This document shows positions 45,283 through 52,838 of a DNA stretch of 64,000 nt, piece by piece. The stretch comes from Solemya velum gill symbiont (GTDB lineage: Bacteria > Pseudomonadota > Gammaproteobacteria > Chromatiales > Chromatiaceae). Below the pieces are notes generated by a model. That model saw only the letters and a program-made list of their open reading frames with translations. It was not told the DNA's origin and made no database searches. The stretch lies in contig NZ_JRAA01000002.1 of the NCBI RefSeq assembly GCF_000787395.1, positions 620,001 to 684,000 of the forward strand, read 5' to 3'. Position 1 is the first letter of the stretch, and the number at the start of each line of letters is the position of its first letter. Position numbers and translations under genes: made by a program.

Positions 45283-45296
45283 AAAGTGGGTTTTTC
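45283..45296 (+). repeat. 14-bp direct repeat flanking the primase gene, right copy
   Basis: Same AAAGTGGGTTTTTC 14-mer as 42980-42993. A CCCCAAGTGGGG palindrome partly overlaps it at 45271-45282. Confidence 0.7.
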
Positions 45297-45428
45297 GGGG
45301 TGGGCCGGGGTCCTGCAACCGGTAGACATACCGTGATTCTTATCTGGCCGGAGAGCGATATTTTCGACAGCCCCAGGCCCGATAAAAAATCCACCTTTAC
45401 CACTTCAATTTCCTGAAAGGAGAACAAT

Positions 45429-46607
45429 ATGAAGATAGACCTGACCCAGGACATGATCGATCAAGGCTTAACTTGTCCTGTTGGTAAAAGAAAAATTGAA
45501 TACTGCGATGCAAAGGAGGTGCCCGGGCTCTATGTACTCGTGACCTCAAGTGCATCCGCAAATTCTTCGTACTACCTGCGCTGGAAGCAGCACGGCAAGA
45601 CGAAACATACACGGATTGCACGCGTGACCGATATTACCCTGGCAGAGGCACGTTCAAGAGCTTTGACATTGCGCAGAGAGATTGCCACCGGAAATTTAAC
45701 GGAAGAGCGGGAGCAGAAACGCAAGCAGCAGATGACGTATTCCGATCTGTTTGAGGAGTATGTGACCTACAAGCGCCCTTTCAAACGATCCATCGGCAAG
45801 GACATTCAGTTCTACAACCTGCGCATCAAGGCAAGGTTTGGATCACGCTTGTTATCAAGCATCTCCCGCCATGACTTGCAGAAATTCCAGGCAGACCTGA
45901 TCAAGGAGGAATTGTCAGAGGCGACTGCCGATTTGTATTTGAGGCTCCTCAAGCACTCCATGTCTTTGGCTGAGCAATGGGAGTACATCGAGAAGTCACC
46001 AGGAAAAGGCCTGAAGTTGTTCAATCCCGACAACGCGGTGGAAAATCACCTCAGCAAGGAAGAACTGAAGCGCCTTGTAGATGTCTTGATGAGTGATGAG
46101 AATCGACCCGTCTGCCAGATTGTGCTTTGGTTGCTTTCAACAGGGGCCAGGCTTAATGAGGCGCTAAAGGCCCGTTGGGAGCATATCGACAGGAATAAGC
46201 GCCAATGGACCATTCCTGCCACAAATGCGAAGTCAAAGCGTTCGAGAGTAGTACCCCTCAATGACACCGCGATGGGTATTCTTGAACAGCTTGAGACCGA
46301 GGGTCAGCATGAAACCCTGTGGGTCAATGCCAAAACCGGTAAGCGATACACCACGATCCAGAAAGTCTGGCAAAGATTGAGATTGAAAGCAGGCCTGCCC
46401 CACTTCCGGCTTCATGATGCGCGCCACAGCTTCGCAGCAATGGTCGCCAATGATGGAACGACTTCGCTCTATGCTATCGGTACACTGCTTGGACACAAGT
46501 CGAATGTCAGTACCCGCCGGTATGCAAAATACTCAAGTGACACCCTGCAATCGATATCGAATCATGCCTCGGATGTGATTCAGGATGCCATGAACGGCGA
46601 CACCTGA
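45429..46607 (+). CDS. int: Tyrosine recombinase/integrase of the island
   Basis: 392-residue phage-type integrase. An N-terminal arm-binding domain (1-85; PGLYVLVTSSASANSSYYLR), a core-binding SAM-like domain (about 90-190), and the catalytic domain with Arg in STGARLNEALKARW, Lys in NAKSKRSRVVPL, HDARHSF (H-x-x-R) and the nucleophile Tyr in STRRYAKYSSDTL. It looks intact and probably acts on the tRNA-Asn att site 350 nt downstream. GAAAGGAG precedes the ATG. Confidence 0.95.
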   Translation: MKIDLTQDMIDQGLTCPVGKRKIEYCDAKEVPGLYVLVTSSASANSSYYLRWKQHGKTKHTRIARVTDITLAEARSRALTLRREIATGNLTEEREQKRKQQMTYSDLFEEYVTYKRPFKRSIGKDIQFYNLRIKARFGSRLLSSISRHDLQKFQADLIKEELSEATADLYLRLLKHSMSLAEQWEYIEKSPGKGLKLFNPDNAVENHLSKEELKRLVDVLMSDENRPVCQIVLWLLSTGARLNEALKARWEHIDRNKRQWTIPATNAKSKRSRVVPLNDTAMGILEQLETEGQHETLWVNAKTGKRYTTIQKVWQRLRLKAGLPHFRLHDARHSFAAMVANDGTTSLYAIGTLLGHKSNVSTRRYAKYSSDTLQSISNHASDVIQDAMNGDT

Positions 46608-46954
46608 AAACTGCACACAGGATCAGAAGCAAGGATGCTTCATGGTCCACCTCCGCCACTCTCCAGGACATTCGGCGTCTGGCTTAGGGGTGATCATGGA
46701 GTGGTACGGATCGCGTCACACTGGAGCAGACGGGGGCAATTCCCGGCTGCCGCGCAGATCGCTCAATGTTCGCTTTTCGGTTCGTGTGGAGAAAAAAGCA
46801 AGTCGTTGTTCTTGTTCTGTTTTTCAAAATACCTCGGTAGAAATCAAAATCGAAAGTTCGATATAGGTTCGTTTATGTCTAACCGCCATGACCGCATCGG
46901 AAAACCAATCAAAATTCTTCAACTTACTGGTACCGTCTGCGACTGTATCGGGTT
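46608..46954. other. Spacer between integrase and attR
   Basis: 347 nt, no credible gene or excisionase. It contains short A-rich repeats (AAATCAAAATCGAAAGTTCGATATAG) listed here as positions 46841-46866 that could be integrase arm sites, but nothing definite. Confidence 0.45.
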
Positions 46955-47042
46955 CTGTTAATCACTAGGTCGGCAGTTCGAGCCTGTCCCGGGGAGCCAT
47001 ATTAAAAAGGCCCACAGATTTGATCTGCGGGCCTTTTTTCTT
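46955..47042 (+). repeat. attR: right 88-bp direct repeat (tRNA-Asn 3' part and terminator)
   Basis: Copy of 35376-35463. It holds the tRNA 3' half from the anticodon loop onward, CCA, and the terminator stem. It is not a whole tRNA gene. Confidence 0.93.
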
Positions 47043-47055
47043 ATCTGGTTCATAC

Positions 47056-47690
47056 TCAAATATAGACTCTCACTCCCTTGGCCCTCATGGTTTTAACAAA
47101 CAGGAGCAGTATCAACAAAAACTCCAGCACTGCGACGACCTGCCAAAACTTCAGGGGGTTTCGCTGCATAAGGGGCTGGGCCTCTTTTTTGATCAGGCGC
47201 TGGTTCGGCTTGGTAAGATCGCTGACAAATTCAGACAGAAGTGTGTAGCTCTTTGCCGGATTGGGATCAACTGCTTTCCTGATTGCATTATCAATCCACT
47301 CAGGCACGGAACTGTTGTGCTCACTGGCCGGTGTATAGTTGAAGCGCTTCTTATCTGCAAACTGTGGAGTGACCTCCCCGTATGGCAGTTTTCCGGTCAG
47401 CATTTCGTAAGCAATAACTCCCAGTGAAAAAATATCGGAACGATTAGTCCCGCTTTCGCCCTTGAAATATTCAGGTGCAGAATAGTTCGCAGTGCCAAGG
47501 ATATGTGCATGCTCAACTGGCGTCTTGATTTCGGCCAGGCCGGCAATCCGGGCTGATCCAAAATCAATGATCTTCAACGTGTTATTCCGGTCGATCAGGA
47601 AATTTGGTGTGTCATCTCCATTCGGTGCATCGCCCGCAGCCCCCTTGCCACATGGTGGTGCACTCGTTTTGTAGCACTTGACGCACCAAC
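47056..47690 (-). pseudogene. Ser/Thr protein kinase remnant lacking the catalytic loop
   Basis: C-terminal kinase part with NFLIDRNNTLKIIDFGSARIAG (DFG), the APE-like SAPEYFKGE, DIFSLGVIAYEMLTGKLPY and a C-terminal membrane helix (VVAVLEFLLILLLFVKT). Just upstream the homologous alpha-E helix reads VARGLRAMHRMEMTHQ in another frame; the HxDxxPxN catalytic loop between THQ and NFLID is missing, through a short deletion that also shifts the frame. The 5' half (phosphatase/N-lobe) is gone. In Pseudomonas such kinase-phosphatase fusions sit in the nas/nir nitrate cluster, as this one does. Not functional as a kinase. Confidence 0.85.
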
Positions 47691-47714
47691 TTTTATGCAA
47701 GCGCAAATTAGCTC

Positions 47715-47729
47715 GCACTAATATTGTGC
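47715..47729. promoter_or_regulatory. Probable NtrC-binding site
   Basis: GCACTAATATTGTGC fits the NtrC pattern GCAC-N7-GTGC exactly in spacing. It lies about 70 nt upstream of a sigma-54-like promoter, the usual enhancer distance. Confidence 0.7.
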
Positions 47730-47783
47730 GCTTATACATGGGTCATAAGGTTACTTCGTTATAAGCCCCCTGTTAATAGATGT

Positions 47784-47799
47784 TGGCATGGATGCTGCA
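47784..47799 (+). promoter_or_regulatory. Sigma-54 (RpoN) promoter of nirB
   Basis: TGGCATGGATGCTGCA: GG and GC are exactly ten bases apart (-24/-12), matching TGGCACG-N4-TTGCA with two mismatches. Predicted start near 47810, 44 nt before the nirB ATG. This would place nitrate assimilation under NtrC nitrogen control. Confidence 0.78.
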
Positions 47800-47853
47800 T
47801 ATACAAATGAAAAAGCAGGCTTAGGCCTCACATATTGAGGAGCATACGACCAA

Positions 47854-50289
47854 ATGAAAGAGAATCTCGTATTAATCGGTAACGGCATGGCTGGCATGCG
47901 CACAATCGAAGAGTTACTGAAACTGGCACCGGAAAAGTACAACATCACTGTTTTCGGTGAGGAGCCATACGGTAACTACAACCGCATCATGCTCTCCCCC
48001 GTACTCGCCAATGAAAAAACCATTGACGAGATCATGCTCAATGATGAGCAGTGGTACAAAGATAATGGCATTGGCTTACTGAAAGGTATCGAGGCGACCG
48101 AGATTGATCGGGTTAATCGCGATGTCGTCGGCTCCGATGGCACACGCGTTCCCTATGACAGACTGATCATTGCAACGGGCTCCACGTCATTCATGCTGCC
48201 ACTACCGGGCGCCGATAAATATGGTGTGATCGGTTTTCGTGATATTGTCGATGTCGACACCATGGTCGAGGCCTCACAACAGTTCAAAAAAGCCGTCGTG
48301 ATCGGTGGTGGCCTGCTTGGCCTTGAGGCTGCAAATGGCCTCATGAAACAGGGCATGGACGTCACGGTAGTTCACCTGATGGATTCCCTCATGGAGCGCC
48401 AGCTCGACAAGCCAGCAGCTGCAATGCTGAAAAAATCACTTGAAGAGCGCGGCATGAATTTCCTGCTGGAACATGTCACGGACGAAATCCTCGATGAAGA
48501 GCGTGTCACTGGCCTTCGTTTCAAGAATGGTGAAGAGATCGATACTGACCTGGTCGTCATGGCCGTCGGTATCAAGCCCAACTTCACACTGGCGCAGGAG
48601 TCCGGTCTCCATTGTGAGCGTGGCATCGTCGTCAATGACACCATGCAGACTTTTGATCCGAACATCTATGCAGTTGGCGAGTGTGTTCAGCATCGTGGCA
48701 CGACCTATGGACTGGTTGCACCCCTGTTTGAACAGGCCAAAGTAGCAGCTAATCATCTCGCCGAGTACGGCATTGGTCGCTACGAGGGCACTGTCACATC
48801 AACCAAGTTAAAAGTGACAGGCATTGATCTTTTCTCGGCAGGCGATTTTACCGGTGATGAGACAACCGACGAACTGGTATTTCAGGACAAGGCCACCGGC
48901 ACCTACAAGAAACTGATCGTCAAGGACAACCGCATCCTCGGCAGTGTCCTCTACGGTGACACGGTCGACGGCACCTGGTACTTCCAGTTGATGAAGGAAG
49001 GCACTGATATATCGGCATTCCGTAACACCATCCTGTTTGGCCAGGCACACCTGGGTGACTCCGGTCATGGCGAAGAGACACGTGTTGCCGCGATGCCGGA
49101 TGATGCCGAAATCTGTGGCTGTAACGGCGTCTGCAAGGGCAATATTGTCAAGGCAATTACCGACGACAAACTCTTCACATTGGATGATGTTCGTTCACAT
49201 ACCAAGGCATCAGCCTCCTGTGGTTCCTGTACCGGTCTGGTTGAGTCCCTGCTTGCGCATACAGTCGGCGGAGATTACGAGGAAGCACCCAGCAAAAAAC
49301 CCATGTGTGGCTGTACCAGTCATACGCACGAGGAGGTACGCAAGGGCATCTTTGAGCAGGAATTGAAAACCATGGATGCTGTTCGCAGTTATTTTGGCTG
49401 GACAACACCCGATGGCTGTCCGGCCTGTCGAAATGCCCTGAACTATTACCTGCTGAGCTCATGGCCAATTGATTACCAGGATGACCCGCAGTCACGTTTC
49501 ATTAACGAGCGTGCTCACGGCAACATCCAGAAAGACGGCACCTACTCGGTTGTACCTCGCATGTTCGGTGGCCTCTGCACGCCTTCAGACCTGCGCACAA
49601 TTGCAGACGTTGCAGACAAATACGAGGTGCCGGAGATGAAAGTGACCGGCGGTCAGCGAATCGATATGTTCGGCGTCAAAAAGGAGAACCTGCCGGATAT
49701 GTGGAAGGACCTGACGGATGCAGGTTTTGTCTCCGGCCACGCTTATGGCAAGGCAATGCGAACAGTAAAAACCTGTGTCGGTGATACCTGGTGCCGTTTC
49801 GGCACACAGAACTCAACCGGGCTGGGTGTCAAACTCGAAGAACTCACCTGGGGCTCATGGATGCCTCATAAGTTCAAACTGGCTGTCTCCGGCTGTCCGC
49901 GCAACTGTGCCGAGGCCACGATCAAGGACTTCGGAGTTGTCTGCGTTGATTCGGGATATGAACTCCATATCGGTGGTAACGGAGGTATCAAGGTGCGTGT
50001 TACCGATCTGCTCTGCAAGGTTGAAACTGAAGAGGAAGTGCTTGAGTACTGTGGAGCCTTCTGCCAACTCTATCGTGAAGATGCTCACTACCTGGAGCGC
50101 ACTGCCCCCTGGGTTGAACGTGTCGGTCTTGCAAAGGTCAAGGAAGCGGTTGTTGACGATGCAGAACAACGTAAAGCACTTTACGAGCGCTTCAAAATAT
50201 CCCAGGTGGAGCCTCAGAAGGACCCCTGGAAGAATGTCGCTGATGGCAACAACACTGAAGAATTCACGCCAATCAAGTTGGCTGGCTAA
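47854..50289 (+). CDS. nirB: Assimilatory nitrite reductase, large subunit
   Basis: 811-residue flavo-siroheme enzyme reducing nitrite to ammonium with NAD(P)H. N-terminal FAD/NAD(P) domain (LVLIGNGMAGMRTIEELL; AVVIGGGLLGLEAANGL), a BFD-like [2Fe-2S] region (CGCNGVCKGNIVKAI from Cys421; ASCGSCTGLVE), a second cysteine-rich linker (MCGCTS), and the siroheme half with Cys641-X5-Cys647 and Cys681-X3-Cys685, the four ligands of the siroheme-bridged [4Fe-4S] cluster. Length is slightly shorter than E. coli NirB. Ribosome site GAGGAG. Confidence 0.97.
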   Translation: MKENLVLIGNGMAGMRTIEELLKLAPEKYNITVFGEEPYGNYNRIMLSPVLANEKTIDEIMLNDEQWYKDNGIGLLKGIEATEIDRVNRDVVGSDGTRVPYDRLIIATGSTSFMLPLPGADKYGVIGFRDIVDVDTMVEASQQFKKAVVIGGGLLGLEAANGLMKQGMDVTVVHLMDSLMERQLDKPAAAMLKKSLEERGMNFLLEHVTDEILDEERVTGLRFKNGEEIDTDLVVMAVGIKPNFTLAQESGLHCERGIVVNDTMQTFDPNIYAVGECVQHRGTTYGLVAPLFEQAKVAANHLAEYGIGRYEGTVTSTKLKVTGIDLFSAGDFTGDETTDELVFQDKATGTYKKLIVKDNRILGSVLYGDTVDGTWYFQLMKEGTDISAFRNTILFGQAHLGDSGHGEETRVAAMPDDAEICGCNGVCKGNIVKAITDDKLFTLDDVRSHTKASASCGSCTGLVESLLAHTVGGDYEEAPSKKPMCGCTSHTHEEVRKGIFEQELKTMDAVRSYFGWTTPDGCPACRNALNYYLLSSWPIDYQDDPQSRFINERAHGNIQKDGTYSVVPRMFGGLCTPSDLRTIADVADKYEVPEMKVTGGQRIDMFGVKKENLPDMWKDLTDAGFVSGHAYGKAMRTVKTCVGDTWCRFGTQNSTGLGVKLEELTWGSWMPHKFKLAVSGCPRNCAEATIKDFGVVCVDSGYELHIGGNGGIKVRVTDLLCKVETEEEVLEYCGAFCQLYREDAHYLERTAPWVERVGLAKVKEAVVDDAEQRKALYERFKISQVEPQKDPWKNVADGNNTEEFTPIKLAG

Positions 50290-50313
50290 GCAAAGATATT
50301 TGAGAACAGAATA

Positions 50314-50628
50314 ATGAATGACTGGACAGCAATTACAAAACTCAACGATATCCCGAAACTCGGTTCACGAATCGTCAGGACTGATAGTGTCGATATCGCA
50401 ATCTTTCGTACCAGCGATGACCAGGTCTTTGCCATCAGGGATGCCTGCCCGCACAAGAATGGGCCTCTTTCGCAGGGAATCGTGCACGGCACCAGTGTCA
50501 CCTGCCCGCTGCATAACTGGAAAATCGATCTTGCCAGCGGTGAAGCACTTGGTGCGGACTCGGGGTGCACCAACACCTACGAGGCCAAGATAGAAAACGA
50601 AACAGTCTATCTGCGCAGCCCAGGGTAA
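50314..50628 (+). CDS. nirD: Nitrite reductase small subunit (Rieske-type)
   Basis: 104-residue Rieske-fold partner of NirB. Here the cluster ligands are present: CPHKNGPLSQG and CPLHNWKIDL (C-x-H...C-x2-H), as in ferredoxin-type NirD variants; E. coli NirD lacks some of these. 24 nt after nirB and 4 nt before the nitrate reductase gene, so one operon. Confidence 0.95.
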   Translation: MNDWTAITKLNDIPKLGSRIVRTDSVDIAIFRTSDDQVFAIRDACPHKNGPLSQGIVHGTSVTCPLHNWKIDLASGEALGADSGCTNTYEAKIENETVYLRSPG

Positions 50629-50632
50629 TCTC

Positions 50633-52837
50633 ATGCTCTTTGGTAGAGGAAAGAAGAATCCTGTCAAGATGGCAGACAAGGGTGTCGTCGAGTGGAAGTA
50701 CGCCACTTGCGGCTACTGCTCGACAGGCTGTTCAATTGAGGTTGGTCTCGACCAGGCAGGCACACCGGTAGCTTCCCGCGGTGTTGGCGGCGCTGATGTC
50801 AACCGTGGAAAATTGTGCCTCAAAGGGCTGTTCGAACACGAGCTGTTTGAATCGGCAGGCCGCGGTAAAGAGCCACTGATGCGTAATCACTACCACGAAA
50901 ACTGGCAAACAACTGACTGGGATACTGCTCTAGACAAGGTTCACGATGGCATCCGCGAGGTGCAGGAGAAGTATGGCAGGGACTCTGTCGCCATTATTTC
51001 GACAGGCCAGATGCTCACCGAGGAGTTCTACACACTCGGCAAGTTGACTCGTGGACTCATCGGCACCAACAACTATGACGGCAATACAACCCTTTGCATG
51101 TCATCCGCTGTCTCCGGTTACAAACGCTCGTTCGGCTCTGACGGCCCTCCCGGATGTTACGAGGATTTCGAGCATACCGACTGCCTCATCGCCTGGGGCT
51201 CGAACCTGCCTGAACAGCATCCAATCATCTATTGGCGTCTCAAGGAGGCGATGGAAAAACGCGACTTCCCGCTGATCGTGGTCGACCCGCGTGTCACCAT
51301 GCTGGCGCAGAACGCGGACATGCATCTCACCATTACACCGGGAACAGACGTTGTACTGCAGAATGCACTCATGCACGTCATCCTCAAGGAGGGGCTCGAA
51401 GACAGGGACTATATCGATGCGAATACCAATGGCATCGAGGAGCTTGAAGCGGAAGTTGCCAACTATGATCCGGTCACCGCATCGAAAATCTGCGGTATCG
51501 ACGAGGACACTATCCAGAATGTAGCACGCCTGTTTGCGAAAGCCGGCGCTGCCATGCAGATCTGGACCATGGGCATCAACCAGAGCACACATGGCTCTGA
51601 TGGAGTGGTTGGTATCAACAACCTCGCCCTGATTACCGGCAATATCGGCAAGCCCGGCGGCACCAGTCTCTCCATTACCGGACAGTGCAACGCCATGGGA
51701 ACGCGCGAGTGGTCGTCTTGCTCAGGGCTGCCAAATTACAGGCTGCTGGAAAACCCACAAGACCGTGAAGATGTCGCAAAATTCTGGAATGTTGATCCCG
51801 AGTTCTTTCCGAAGAAGCGCGGCCTCTACCAGACTGATATCTACCCTGCGATTGAGACCGGCCAGATCAAGGGACTGTGGCTGATTGCTACCAACCCGAT
51901 GAGTTCGCTGCCGAATACGGCACGCGTTCGCAAGGCGATGGAGAAACTTGAATTCTGTGTTGTGCAGGACTGCTACGAGGACACTGAAAGTGCCCAGTAT
52001 GCACACATCTACCTGCCTGCCGGGACATGGGCGGAGAAAGAGGGCGTCATGACCAATACAGAGCGTCGTGTCAATGTCGTCAAACCGGTCACCAGGCCAC
52101 ACGGAAACTCCAAACCCGACTTGTGGATCTTTAACCAGGTCGCTAAACGCTTTAACAAGGAAGGAAAAGTCACCTTCCCTGATGCAGCCCCGGATATTTT
52201 CCTTGAGATGGGAGAGCTCTCGAAAGGCCGTCTTGCCGATATTTCAGGTATGACGCATGAGAAAATCGAGCACAACCGCGGCATCCAGTGGCCCTACACC
52301 GATCAGCAGGCCAATCGTGGTGAAGCACCGCCAAAAGGCGGGAAGCGTCTCTATACAGAAGATGCAACCTTTCGATACCCGGACGGTAAGGCCAAGCTGA
52401 TCCCCCTGCCCTTCATAGACAACAATGAAGTGCCTGATGAGAAATTTCCCTTCTGGCTTAATACCGGGCGCCTGATCGAGCACTGGCATGGTCGCACCAA
52501 GACCGGAAAACTTGGTAACAACAACAAGTACAGCCCGATCCCCTTTATCGAACTCAACCCTGATGCGGCTGCTGATCTTGGCATCAAGTCGGGTGAATAT
52601 GTTCGCCTTGTATCACGCCGCTCTGATGCCATTGTCATGGCACAACTGACACAGCGGGTTGCCAAGAACATGATCTTTCTGCCATTCCATTTCCATGACT
52701 GCGCCAACCGCCTGACGCTAGGTCTGCTCGACCCGCATTCACGGCAACCGGCATACAAACAGTCTGCGGTGCGTATCGAACGTATCAAGGATCAGAAAGC
52801 TGCGGCAAAACTGAGTATGGAAATGCGGAAATTCTGA
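50633..52837 (+). CDS. nasA: Cytoplasmic molybdopterin nitrate reductase (NasA/NarB type)
   Basis: 734-residue Mo-bis-MGD oxidoreductase reducing nitrate to nitrite. An N-terminal [4Fe-4S] motif is formed by Cys26, Cys29, Cys33 and Cys62. The molybdenum ligand is Cys in GNTTLCMSSAV, as in assimilatory and periplasmic nitrate reductases. GMGTREW-type MGD region and the C-terminal domain (NTGRLIEHWHGRTKTG) are typical. There is no Tat signal, so it is cytoplasmic. The flavin/BFD extension of long NasA forms is absent, which agrees with electrons coming from the next gene's product. The name NarB is equally usable. Confidence 0.93.
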   Translation: MLFGRGKKNPVKMADKGVVEWKYATCGYCSTGCSIEVGLDQAGTPVASRGVGGADVNRGKLCLKGLFEHELFESAGRGKEPLMRNHYHENWQTTDWDTALDKVHDGIREVQEKYGRDSVAIISTGQMLTEEFYTLGKLTRGLIGTNNYDGNTTLCMSSAVSGYKRSFGSDGPPGCYEDFEHTDCLIAWGSNLPEQHPIIYWRLKEAMEKRDFPLIVVDPRVTMLAQNADMHLTITPGTDVVLQNALMHVILKEGLEDRDYIDANTNGIEELEAEVANYDPVTASKICGIDEDTIQNVARLFAKAGAAMQIWTMGINQSTHGSDGVVGINNLALITGNIGKPGGTSLSITGQCNAMGTREWSSCSGLPNYRLLENPQDREDVAKFWNVDPEFFPKKRGLYQTDIYPAIETGQIKGLWLIATNPMSSLPNTARVRKAMEKLEFCVVQDCYEDTESAQYAHIYLPAGTWAEKEGVMTNTERRVNVVKPVTRPHGNSKPDLWIFNQVAKRFNKEGKVTFPDAAPDIFLEMGELSKGRLADISGMTHEKIEHNRGIQWPYTDQQANRGEAPPKGGKRLYTEDATFRYPDGKAKLIPLPFIDNNEVPDEKFPFWLNTGRLIEHWHGRTKTGKLGNNNKYSPIPFIELNPDAAADLGIKSGEYVRLVSRRSDAIVMAQLTQRVAKNMIFLPFHFHDCANRLTLGLLDPHSRQPAYKQSAVRIERIKDQKAAAKLSMEMRKF

Positions 52838-52838
52838 C

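Larger units (their letters stand above)
35376..47042 (+). mobile_element. Integrated genomic island in tRNA-Asn (about 11.6 kb between att repeats)
   Basis: Bounded by 88-bp direct repeats (35376-35463 and 46955-47042) and carrying a tyrosine integrase near the right end plus a D5/P4-type primase-helicase, so it is an integrative element rather than ordinary chromosome. Cargo: a FIST protein and a large hybrid histidine kinase on the left, and several small unknown genes. A degenerate integrase 3' end at 40.04 kb implies that two related elements merged. No conjugation, relaxase or phage structural genes are visible. Confidence 0.88.

Noticed and set aside
46635-46961. Plus-strand frame of 108 codons before attR
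   Set aside because: Composition is not protein-like, it runs into the att repeat, and no start signal is evident.
46955-47030. Possible second tRNA-Asn
   Set aside because: Only the part from the anticodon loop to CCA is present; no acceptor 5' strand or D-arm. It is attR.
47690-47739. N-terminal extension of the kinase fragment (about 20 to 45 residues before NFLID)
   Set aside because: The frame upstream of the deletion is not homologous to kinases; real kinase sequence is in a different frame.
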